Shown here in pieces: positions 18,564-25,666 of a stretch of 64,000 nucleotides of DNA. Under the pieces are notes generated by a model. That model was not told the DNA's origin. It worked only from the letters and a program-made list of their open reading frames with translations, and searched no databases. Positions within the stretch are counted from its first letter, which is position 1. Every line of letters begins with the position of its first letter. Source of the stretch: Nitratireductor soli (GTDB lineage: Bacteria > Pseudomonadota > Alphaproteobacteria > Rhizobiales > Rhizobiaceae); assembly GCF_001050155.1 (NCBI RefSeq), contig NZ_LFVY01000004.1, positions 1-64,000 on the forward strand. The letters are read 5' to 3'. Position numbers and translations under genes: made by a program.

Positions 18564-18867
18564 TCTCACCGCATGCCCGGGTCACGAGGCTGGCGGCTCC
18601 TATGGCGGTTTCAGGGTTGGGGATCGCCACCTCGAAAGCCGACGGCGCCCCTGCAGAAGGGTCTGACCTCATCGCGGCCAGGAGTTCGGCCAAGAACGGG
18701 GCTTCGTCGATTCGATGCGCGGCACATGCGTCAGCAACGGTATGAAATAGTCCGATTGGACAACCGATACAGAGCATCCTGTGGCGGATCATGACCCGGA
18801 TGGTCGCCGGCCATCTGCGCATGATTTCGTCTACCGGCATGTCTGGGTCTATGGCTGACGGCGTCAT
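18511..18867 (-). CDS. DUF1858 redox-disulfide protein (TIGR03980 type)
   Basis: A 118-residue protein whose first 70 residues form a DUF1858 domain: PDMPVDEIMRRWPATIRVMI, then the paired cysteines in MLCIGCPIGLFHTVADAC (Cys33 and Cys36). This domain is known as a hybrid-cluster-protein-associated redox motif and is common beside NO-responsive genes. The last 45 residues are low in conservation features and run antisense into the end of nnrR, which suggests a lost original stop. RBS GGAGAC precedes the ATG at 18867. It diverges from the haemoglobin gene, with an NnrR-type box between them. Confidence 0.78.
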   Translation of the reverse strand: MTPSAIDPDMPVDEIMRRWPATIRVMIRHRMLCIGCPIGLFHTVADACAAHRIDEAPFLAELLAAMRSDPSAGAPSAFEVAIPNPETAIGAASLVTRACGETTSFVGSRRPASTRGDS

Positions 18868-18919
18868 TGGGGCGGTCTCCTCAAGCCGCCAACCTACGAG
18901 TTCGCCCTGCCGCCGGTCG

Positions 18920-18933
18920 TTGTTCCGGCGCAA
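18920..18933 (+). promoter_or_regulatory. NnrR/FNR-type box between DUF1858 and haemoglobin genes
   Basis: TTGTTCCGGCGCAA, the same half-sites (TTGTT and CGCAA) as the box upstream of nirK. Its centre is about 60 bp from the DUF1858 start and about 92 bp from the haemoglobin start, so both divergent genes could be in the NnrR regulon. Confidence 0.62.
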
Positions 18934-18998
18934 ACAGCAGGAGGAAATCAGGCTGCGACATCTGCGATGCTTTCCTTCGGGGCGCCTGCAGGTTAAAA

Positions 18999-19017
18999 GT
19001 GGTATAGGAGATACCAC
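18999..19017 (+). promoter_or_regulatory. Inverted repeat enclosing the ribosome-binding site of the haemoglobin gene
   Basis: GTGGTATAGGAGATACCAC: perfect 7-bp arms with the Shine-Dalgarno AGGAG (19006-19010) as the whole loop, ending 1 nt before the ATG at 19019. It could be a DNA operator for the Rrf2 regulator encoded next door, or an mRNA hairpin that controls access of ribosomes. I cannot separate these from sequence alone. Confidence 0.55.
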
Positions 19018-19018
19018 A

Positions 19019-19459
19019 ATGACAATCCAGCCGACCGCGAGACTGCAACGCCCCCCTGAGGAACGCCCACTCGTCCATCCGGACGTCGATCGCGACTTCA
19101 TCGGCCGCCTGGTGCGGGAATTCTACGGACGGGTGCGCCGCGACGAACGGCTCGGGCCGATCTTCGCGGGCGTCGTTCAGGACAACTGGGAGCCGCATCT
19201 GGAGAAGATGACGGACTTCTGGTGCTCCGTGATCCTGAAGGACGGTTCCTACAGCGGGAGGCCCGTTCCCGCCCACCTGAAACTCAAGCAGGTCCGCGAG
19301 GAAGACTTCGACATCTGGCTCGACCACTTCCGCTCCGCTGCGGACGAACGCTGCCCTCCCGAAGTGGCGAAGACCTTCGTCGACAGGGCCGAGCGAATCG
19401 CCAACAGCCTACGGCTGGCGATGTTCTTCCGCCTTGAGCGTCCGGGTGGCGGAGCATGA
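19019..19459 (+). CDS. Group III truncated haemoglobin
   Basis: A 146-residue haem protein of the 2-on-2 globin fold. Visible markers are FIGRLVREFYGRVRRDERLGPIF (helices A and B), the EPHLEKMTDFWCSVIL stretch and the likely proximal His86 in PVPAHLKL, with Trp100 in helix G. Such globins bind NO and oxygen and are often linked to NO detoxification. The ATG at 19019 is directly preceded by the hairpin with AGGAG; a longer upstream open frame lacks globin features. It lies between the DUF1858 gene and an NsrR-like regulator, an NO-response context. Confidence 0.88.
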   Translation: MTIQPTARLQRPPEERPLVHPDVDRDFIGRLVREFYGRVRRDERLGPIFAGVVQDNWEPHLEKMTDFWCSVILKDGSYSGRPVPAHLKLKQVREEDFDIWLDHFRSAADERCPPEVAKTFVDRAERIANSLRLAMFFRLERPGGGA

Positions 19460-19560
19460 GGGCCGAAACCCCTGGAAAAACCTTTCCCCTTGGCGCGGCC
19501 GCCTTCATTGCCCTTTGCCGTTTGGGACGGCGAAAAAGTCCGGCGATCGGGGAGAATTAA

Positions 19561-20016
19561 GTGCGCCTCACCTTCCACACCGACTATGCACTGCGCATGC
19601 TGGTATACCTCGCGATCAACCAGGATCGGCCCTCGCGCGTCGCAGACGTCGCCGAGAGTTACGGTATCTCGCGCAACCACCTGCTCAAGGTGGCGTTGCG
19701 CCTCGGCAGGTTGGGCTACCTCACCACGCTGCGCGGGCGGTCAGGCGGTATCGCACTCGCGCGCGCGCCTGAAAACATCAATCTCGGTCGGGTGGTGAGG
19801 CAGATGGAGGACGATTTCGGCCTCGTCGAGTGCATGCACCTCGATGGCGGAGCCTGCGCGATCGGTCCCTCATGTCGGTTGAAGGGGGTTGTCGGGCAAG
19901 CCCTTGAGGCGTTTCTATCCGTCTTTGACGAATATTCGCTGGCGGATATCGCCGGAAACCGGGACATTCTTGCGGGTCTGCTCGGATTGCCGGGCAAGAC
20001 TGTGAACCCGACATGA
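19561..20016 (+). CDS. nsrR: Rrf2-family regulator, NsrR-like
   Basis: A 151-residue winged-helix repressor starting at GTG (19561) after GGGGAG. The opening MRLTFHTDYALRMLVYLA and helix SRNHLLKVALRLGRLGYL are typical of NsrR. Cys91, Cys99 and Cys105 are placed to bind an iron-sulfur cluster; C-x7-C-x5-C differs slightly from the classic NsrR spacing. NsrR senses NO and derepresses detoxification genes. The adjacent haemoglobin gene, with a palindrome at its ribosome site, is an obvious target. A broken ccoN-like gene follows 16 nt later. Confidence 0.82.
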   Translation: MRLTFHTDYALRMLVYLAINQDRPSRVADVAESYGISRNHLLKVALRLGRLGYLTTLRGRSGGIALARAPENINLGRVVRQMEDDFGLVECMHLDGGACAIGPSCRLKGVVGQALEAFLSVFDEYSLADIAGNRDILAGLLGLPGKTVNPT

Positions 20017-20032
20017 TCGACTTGCAGGAGGC

Positions 20033-20271
20033 ATGATGATCCGCAAACTCAACCCCTCCGAACGTCAATCGGCGGCGCTTGTCCTCGCATGGCTGCTATC
20101 GGCGGGAACGATGCGCCCGGCGTTCACGGGCTGCTTTTGATGCTTGTCGCCGGAGCGTTGTTGTACCCAGTCCTGCCCGGGGCTCAACCAGCCCGAGCCC
20201 GCTGAGGACCGTGAGGCGTCGTATTGCGACGACCCGACCGAGGTCGGCATCGTCTTCTCGCTGTTCAGTAA
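20033..20271 (+). pseudogene. Remnant of the 5' end of a cbb3 oxidase subunit gene (ccoN-like), frameshifted and truncated
   Basis: A strong AGGAGG site precedes ATG codons at 20033 and 20036. The first frame reads MIRKLNPSERQSAALVLAWL and stops at 20138. The next frame, from about 20100, reads GGNDAPGVHGLLLMLVAGALLY and stops at 20203. The first frame then resumes with EDREASYCDDPTEVGIVFSLF. Joined in order, these make a sensible N-terminus: a membrane helix, a His-containing helix, then a YDDPTxVGIVxSLF segment as I remember it from CcoN proteins of denitrifiers. Homology stops near 20270, where the SDR gene ends from the other side. Two compensating shifts plus truncation argue for decay. 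The CcoN assignment is from memory. Confidence 0.55.
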
Positions 20272-21035
20272 CCGCCGGACAGGACGATGGTCTCGCCTGT
20301 CATGAAGCTGCAGGCATCCGATGAAAGAAACAGCGCAGCGCCAACCATCTCCTGCGCGCTGGCGGCACGCCCCATCCAGTTGAGTTGCCTCACATACGCG
20401 TCCCACCCCTGCGGATCGGCTGCCTTGCGCTCTGCATTGCGATCGGTATCGACGAGCCCCGGAGCAAGTGTGTTCAGAAGAACGTTCGAGGCGGCAAAAT
20501 CGCGCGCCTGACTCTGGATCAGGTTGTGCTGGGCGGCTTTTGTGGCGGCATAGGCGGTCACGATGGACTTCGGGCGCAACTGGTTGATGGAACCGATATT
20601 GACGACGCGCCCCCAGCCTCGCGACGCCATCGAAGGAAGCACATGGCGCAACATCTCGAAGGTGGAACGAAGGTTGACGTCGAGCTGTAAATCGAAATCG
20701 TCATCGCAGATGTCCGCAAGCATTGCGTTGACCTGCGCCGAGGCGTTGATGATCAGGATGTCGACGGGACCGGCAATCCGCTCGGCTTCTTCAAGGAGGC
20801 GGATGCCGGCGCCGCGTTCACGCAGATCTCCACCCAGTGCCCAGGCCGTGCCTCCTCTCTCCACGATACTGCTGTGGATGGGTTCGGCGGCATCGGCGTG
20901 CTGTCCATGGAGGACGATGCGCGCGCCGGCTCCTGCGAGGCCTTGCGCGATCGCCGCGCCGATGCCACGGCTTGAACCGGTGACGAGCGCGGTCTTCCCC
21001 GTGAGGCGAAAGGAGGCGAAGGGGTCGGGATTCAT
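20265..21035 (-). CDS. SDR-family NAD(P)-dependent oxidoreductase
   Basis: A 256-residue classical short-chain dehydrogenase: cofactor motif TGSSRGIG (about residues 20-27), the INASAQ equivalent of NNAG, catalytic Ser in NIGSINQ, and YxxxK as YAATK. It is the last gene of the leftward sugar operon, 6 nt after the IclR-lactonase fusion. A role as sugar or sugar-acid dehydrogenase (for example aldose to lactone) is likely from context but not shown by sequence. Its last codons abut the ccoN remnant, so its tail may have been trimmed by a rearrangement; LSGGY is close to a normal SDR ending. Confidence 0.87.
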   Translation of the reverse strand: MNPDPFASFRLTGKTALVTGSSRGIGAAIAQGLAGAGARIVLHGQHADAAEPIHSSIVERGGTAWALGGDLRERGAGIRLLEEAERIAGPVDILIINASAQVNAMLADICDDDFDLQLDVNLRSTFEMLRHVLPSMASRGWGRVVNIGSINQLRPKSIVTAYAATKAAQHNLIQSQARDFAASNVLLNTLAPGLVDTDRNAERKAADPQGWDAYVRQLNWMGRAASAQEMVGAALFLSSDACSFMTGETIVLSGGY

Positions 21036-21041
21036 CGGGTT

Positions 21042-22799
21042 TTATCCACGCTGGAAAAGTTTGACCGGTGCGCCCGCAACGCCCGGCTTGCAGGCGAAAA
21101 GCCCGCCCGAAAGGGGGGCTTCCGAAAGACTCGAAGCGGGCAGGCGCGTGCGCGCACTGGTGATGAACAGGGTGGAAAGGTCCGCGCCGCCGAACGCGAC
21201 GCTGGTAGGGCGTGGCACGGGCAGGTCTATCGTTCGATCGAGTTTCCCGTCGGGCTCGTATCGATTCACCCGCCAGCCGTCCCAGATTGCGCACCAGAGG
21301 CCGCCCTCCGCATCCACCGCGATTCCATCCGGCCGACCCTCGGCTTCAGGGATTTGAGCAAAGACGCGGCGGTTCGAGATTGTGCCGCTCGCGGGCTCGC
21401 TGTCATAAGCGTAGATAAGGCCTGGCACTGTATCAACGAAGTAGAGTGTATTCCCCGTCGGGCTCCACGCGATGCCATTTGATACGGTGATACCGCTCTC
21501 CTTGCGGGTGATCGTTGCGTCGGTCTCCACTCTGTACAGCGCACCGCTTGGCCGGCTGGCATCGATGCGCATTGAACCAATCCAGATCGCGCCATCGGGG
21601 CCGATTTTGGCGTCGTTCAGGCGGTTGTCGCGTAGACCTGCCTCGGGATTCGCAAAGAGCGTCATGTCCCCGGTTGCGAAGTCCAGCCATTCGATGCCGT
21701 CCTGTGAGGCGACGAGCAGCCTTCCATCCTCGGCTGGGATGACAGCGCTGATCAACTTGCCCGTATCGCACGCCTCGTTGCGTCCACTCCGGGGGTCGAA
21801 CCGATATACGGCCGGATGGAGGATATCCACCCAGTAAAGGAGATGGCGGGCATCATCCCAGACAGGGGCCTCGCCGAGTTGGGCGCCCCAGGGCAGGATG
21901 CAACTGAGGTTGGCCTGAGGCCGCCCCTGCGATGCGCGGGGCCGTGGCCGCGATGTAATTGCGACGGCCCCTGCCGAGCCGGTGATGCGCCTGGCGGCGG
22001 CGATCAATTCACGCCCGGCCGGATGAACGCTCGTCGCATCCAGGCGGGAGGCGGGCCCCAGCGCCACCAGCGCGCCGATCGGCGTGCCGTCCCTTCCAAG
22101 AATTGGCGCTGACACGGAATTCACCCCCGTCAGGTGTTCTTCGTAGGACACCGAATAGCCACGCGCGCGCGTCAGTGTCAGGTCGGCCTGCAGCGCGTCG
22201 CTTGTCACGATGGTTTGCCGGGTGAAAGGGTCGAGCTTCAGCCGTTCCATGATGGCGCGGCCCAGAGCAGGATCCTGGTAGGCAAGGAGCACCTTGCCCG
22301 CGGCGGTGCAATGCAACGGCGCCCGCCGGCCCACATCGACCCGCACGGCGAGGCCGTCCCCGGAGCGTTCCTCCAGATACTGGACCATGTCGCCGTCTAG
22401 CCGGCAAAGCGCCACCGTCTCGCCGATCTCGGCGGACAAACGATCAAGTTCGGGGAAGGCAGCCGCCACCAGGTCGAACGTATCCCACACGCGATGTGAT
22501 AATTCCAGAAAGCGGCGGCCCAGCACGTAGGTGCCTTTCGCCTCGTCCTGCCGCACGAGCCCGAACGCGACGAGCGTGCGAAGAATTCGGGCGAATGTAG
22601 GCTTGGGCAAACCCGATGCCTTGTGGAGGTCGGCAAAGCGCATGGGATCGGCTGCGTCTGCGACGATATCGAGAAGCGTCAATCCCTTGGACAGCGCGGC
22701 CGTGCCGGCAGGCGCGACCGCCGGCGTTACGCCCGCGTCTTCGCGAGGCGTGCGCGCCTGACCTGTACGGCTTCTTCCACCATCCGATCTATTGTCCAT
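21042..22799 (-). CDS. IclR-type regulator fused to an SMP-30/gluconolactonase domain
   Basis: A 585-residue two-part protein. Residues 30-290 are an IclR regulator: winged helix (AALSKGLTLLDIVADAADPMRF, LPKPTFARILRTLVAFGLV) and an effector domain with GKVLLAYQD. Residues 300-585 are an SMP-30-type beta propeller with likely metal ligands Glu in LGEAPVWD, Asn in VSNGIAWS and Asp in RPDGIAVDAEGGLW, so the lactonase may be active. The only credible start is ATG 22799, inside the end of the preceding epimerase gene (73-nt overlap). The propeller could act as the sensor or as the enzyme of the pathway, opening a sugar lactone. There is no stop codon or start signal between the halves. Confidence 0.88.
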   Translation of the reverse strand: MDNRSDGGRSRTGQARTPREDAGVTPAVAPAGTAALSKGLTLLDIVADAADPMRFADLHKASGLPKPTFARILRTLVAFGLVRQDEAKGTYVLGRRFLELSHRVWDTFDLVAAAFPELDRLSAEIGETVALCRLDGDMVQYLEERSGDGLAVRVDVGRRAPLHCTAAGKVLLAYQDPALGRAIMERLKLDPFTRQTIVTSDALQADLTLTRARGYSVSYEEHLTGVNSVSAPILGRDGTPIGALVALGPASRLDATSVHPAGRELIAAARRITGSAGAVAITSRPRPRASQGRPQANLSCILPWGAQLGEAPVWDDARHLLYWVDILHPAVYRFDPRSGRNEACDTGKLISAVIPAEDGRLLVASQDGIEWLDFATGDMTLFANPEAGLRDNRLNDAKIGPDGAIWIGSMRIDASRPSGALYRVETDATITRKESGITVSNGIAWSPTGNTLYFVDTVPGLIYAYDSEPASGTISNRRVFAQIPEAEGRPDGIAVDAEGGLWCAIWDGWRVNRYEPDGKLDRTIDLPVPRPTSVAFGGADLSTLFITSARTRLPASSLSEAPLSGGLFACKPGVAGAPVKLFQRG

Positions 22800-23719
22800 T
22801 GCGGCTCAAATCCCAAAAGTCGCCGAATCTTGTCGTTCGACGTATGATACCAGACCCCGGCACCCGGCAGATCGACCTCGACAACCGGCAGCCCGGTGTT
22901 TTCCGCCATGGAGCGAACCAGAGAACCGAGATCCACCGGATCGGTTGCGCCGAGATTGAAGACCTGCCCGGAGGCGCCTTCGCTTCTCAGCGCAAGGACG
23001 ACGCCTTCCACCATATCCCGGGTGTCGGTGATGTGCATGCGGAACGGGCGTCCCTCTTCGTTGCGCGCTGCAACATGTGCCGGCTGCCCCGGATCCTTCG
23101 CGCGCAGCAGATCGGCCACCGCCTGGTTTCCGAAAGCCTCCTGCTGCCGTATACGGGGCCGGAGGAAGAAGCGCGGGCCGGAAAAGGAACTTTCCTCGTC
23201 GAGCAGTTCGCTTGCATCCTGCGTATGGGAAAAACGCAGGATGACAGTTTCCATGCGGCCAGCGCGTTGATGGAAACGCACGAGTTCCTCGCCGAGCAGC
23301 TTGGTCAATCCATAAGGCGAGTTGGGGACCAGCGGATGTTCCTCCGTAACCGGAAGAAACTGCGGCTGGTTCTCCGGATAGACCTCTCCGGAACTGGCGA
23401 AGACGAAGCGCCTGATGCCGCCATGCGCGGCCGCATCGAGCAGGATACGGGTTCCCTCAACATTGGCCGAAAACATGCGTGCCCTGTCGGCGGGCGCCCA
23501 TGACATGAAGGCTCCGAGATGCAGGACACAAGTCACGCCTTCCATCGCGGTTTCCACTGCCTGAGGGTCGCTCAGCGCGCCGGTGACCTCGGTGAAGTTC
23601 GCATGCGCGCGGCCCGAGGGACGCAGATCCAGTCCACGAACGCCTTCTCCTTCTTCGAGAAGGCGCGAGACTACGGCTGAGCCAACGCGACCGGAAGAGC
23701 CGGTGACCAGAACGCTCAT
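22727..23719 (-). CDS. NAD-dependent epimerase/dehydratase family protein
   Basis: A 330-residue extended SDR with the Rossmann motif GSSGRVGSAV at the N-terminus, a Ser/Tyr/Lys active site (ASSGEVY and YGLTK) and a C-terminal substrate lobe. Members include UDP-sugar epimerases and uronate or aldose dehydrogenases. In this operon, between an ABC importer and a lactonase, a sugar dehydrogenase giving a lactone is the most useful reading, but it is inferred. Its start overlaps the ATPase stop by 4 nt, and its end overlaps the IclR fusion start by 73 nt. Confidence 0.82.
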   Translation of the reverse strand: MSVLVTGSSGRVGSAVVSRLLEEGEGVRGLDLRPSGRAHANFTEVTGALSDPQAVETAMEGVTCVLHLGAFMSWAPADRARMFSANVEGTRILLDAAAHGGIRRFVFASSGEVYPENQPQFLPVTEEHPLVPNSPYGLTKLLGEELVRFHQRAGRMETVILRFSHTQDASELLDEESSFSGPRFFLRPRIRQQEAFGNQAVADLLRAKDPGQPAHVAARNEEGRPFRMHITDTRDMVEGVVLALRSEGASGQVFNLGATDPVDLGSLVRSMAENTGLPVVEVDLPGAGVWYHTSNDKIRRLLGFEPQWTIDRMVEEAVQVRRARLAKTRA

Positions 23720-24819
23720 TTGCCGATCGCCTTCCCGGTTTCCGCGTCGAAAAGATAGAGTTCTGCCGGATCGAAGGAAAGGGTGACTTCCTCACCGGCA
23801 TCAAGGCGGCCGCTGTGATCCACGCGAGCGATCATGCTCTTCGTTGTTTCGTCTTCCGCGTGGTCGCGCATACGCTTCTGGCCCCCGGAATCGAAATAGA
23901 TGTATTTTTCGGATCCCAGACTCTCGACCAGCGTCGGGTTCACCTTGAAAGACACGGGTCCGGCCCCGAGCGCCAGATGCTCCGGGCGCAGGCCGGCGAT
24001 CACATTGCCGGGCGGCGGCCGTACTCCGTGTAGTGGCACATCCTGCCCGAAGATGCGTGTGTGCGGGGTGTTTCCGCCAACGACTTCCGAGGTCATGAAG
24101 TTCATGCCCGGCGAGCCAATGAACCCGGCGACGAAGAGATTGTCGGGCTTCTGGAAGAGTGTGTCAGGCGGCGCGATCTGCTGGATTTCGCCGTCCCGCA
24201 TGATCACCACGCGCTGCGCCATGGTCATCGCCTCGATCTGATCATGGGTGACGTAGACGGTGGTGACGCCGATGCGGCGGTGAAGTGCCCCGATCTCGGC
24301 GCGCATGTGGACACGCAGCTTGGCATCGAGATTGGAGAGTGGCTCGTCCATCAGGAAGGCCTGAGGCTGGCGGACGATCGCTCGACCGAGCGCGACGCGC
24401 TGGCGTTGGCCGCCGGACAGTTCCTTCGGCCGTCGATCGAGGTAGTTCGTAACTTCGAGGATCCGGGCGGCGTCATCGATCCGCCGGTCCATTTCCGCTT
24501 TCGCGGTACCACGCATTTTCAGCCCGAAGCCGATGTTCTGGCGAACCGTGAGATGCGGATAAAGCGCATAGTTCTGGAAAACCATGGCGATGTCGCGATC
24601 GCCGGGTGCAAGGTCCGTTACGTCCCTGTCGCCGATCATGATCGACCCGCCCGAAGCAGGCTCGAGGCCGGCGAGGATCTTCAGCATCGTCGATTTGCCG
24701 CAGCCGGACGGGCCGACGAGAACGACAAACTCGCCATCCTCGATCTCCAGCGAAAAGGGCTTCAGGACGTTCAGCGCGCCGTAATTCTTGTGCACGTTGC
24801 GAATGGAAATCTTGGCCAT
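23716..24819 (-). CDS. Sugar ABC transporter ATP-binding protein (MalK/UgpC type)
   Basis: A 367-residue ATPase of a CUT1 importer. Residues 1-235 are the nucleotide-binding domain with Walker A GPSGCGKSTM, signature LSGGQRQRVALGRA and Walker B FLMDEPLSNLD. Residues 240-367 form the C-terminal regulatory OB-type domain (TOBE) found in MalK. It starts 3 nt after the permease stop and ends overlapping the epimerase. One copy serves both permeases by dimerising. Confidence 0.95.
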   Translation of the reverse strand: MAKISIRNVHKNYGALNVLKPFSLEIEDGEFVVLVGPSGCGKSTMLKILAGLEPASGGSIMIGDRDVTDLAPGDRDIAMVFQNYALYPHLTVRQNIGFGLKMRGTAKAEMDRRIDDAARILEVTNYLDRRPKELSGGQRQRVALGRAIVRQPQAFLMDEPLSNLDAKLRVHMRAEIGALHRRIGVTTVYVTHDQIEAMTMAQRVVIMRDGEIQQIAPPDTLFQKPDNLFVAGFIGSPGMNFMTSEVVGGNTPHTRIFGQDVPLHGVRPPPGNVIAGLRPEHLALGAGPVSFKVNPTLVESLGSEKYIYFDSGGQKRMRDHAEDETTKSMIARVDHSGRLDAGEEVTLSFDPAELYLFDAETGKAIGK

Positions 24820-24822
24820 GCT

Positions 24823-25653
24823 TTATTTCTCCGCGCCTGCGGTCAGCCCACCGACCAGATAGCGTTCAAGAATGAGGTAGATGATGATGACGGGCACGGC
24901 CACGAACACGGCTGCCGCCGATATTTCGTTCCAGTCGGTGACGTATTCGCCCTTCATGGTGGTGATGCCGAGATTGGCCGTCCAATTCTGGGGCGCGTTC
25001 ACGAGGAACGTGCGTGCGTAGGCGTAATCGGCCCAGGAGAGGACAAAGGCATACAGGGCGGTCGCCGAAAGACCAGGCGTGGCTATGGGAAGCACGACGC
25101 GCACCATCGCGCCCAGTGGCGAGCAGCCGTCGACCATCGCCGCTTGCTCCAGTTCCCGTGGAATGGTGTCGAAATAGCCCTTCAGCATCCAGGTCGCGAA
25201 TGGAATGATAAGCGTGGAATGCGCGATGATGAGCGTCCACATGCTGCCGATCATGCCGAGATTGCGGAACACCGCAAACAGCGGAATGACGAGAAGTGTC
25301 GCCGGGAGCATTTTCGCCGTCAGAATGAACAGACCCAGCGAATGCCCTCCGCGCAGCCGGTATCGCGAAAGCGCGTAGCCCGCGAACACCGAAACGACCA
25401 TGGAAAGCGCGGCCGATCCAAGCGCGGCGATCATGGAATTGAGCAGCCAAGCCGGGATCGGTCGCTCTTCCCATACGCGAGAGAAAATTTCCCACTGCGG
25501 TGCGGATGGCCAGAAGCTCGGTGGCAGGGCGGAAAGCTCTGCCGAGGTTGAGATGGCGGTGATGAAGAGCCAGTAGATCGGGAAAAGGATCAGGCCGAGG
25601 GTCAGGATCACGGTGAGATAGAGCATGAGGCTCTGGCTGAACGTACGTGTCAT
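24823..25653 (-). CDS. Carbohydrate ABC transporter permease (MalG type)
   Basis: A 276-residue membrane protein with six hydrophobic segments and the EAA loop ELEQAAMVDGCSPLGAMVRVVLP that contacts the ATPase. The frame is open to 25719, but the ATG at 25653 follows GAGGAG and starts just before the first helix (MTRTFSQSLMLYLTVILTLG), so I chose it. It pairs with the MalF-type permease 13 nt upstream. Confidence 0.92.
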   Translation of the reverse strand: MTRTFSQSLMLYLTVILTLGLILFPIYWLFITAISTSAELSALPPSFWPSAPQWEIFSRVWEERPIPAWLLNSMIAALGSAALSMVVSVFAGYALSRYRLRGGHSLGLFILTAKMLPATLLVIPLFAVFRNLGMIGSMWTLIIAHSTLIIPFATWMLKGYFDTIPRELEQAAMVDGCSPLGAMVRVVLPIATPGLSATALYAFVLSWADYAYARTFLVNAPQNWTANLGITTMKGEYVTDWNEISAAAVFVAVPVIIIYLILERYLVGGLTAGAEK

Positions 25654-25666
25654 CGGATCGCTCTCC

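Noticed and set aside
17758-18770. The 14-mer TTGGACAACCGATA occurs near 17759 and again near 18756.
   Set aside because: The second copy is inside the CxxC codons of the DUF1858 gene. In 64 kb several 14-bp matches are expected by chance, and no symmetry or spacing supports a function.
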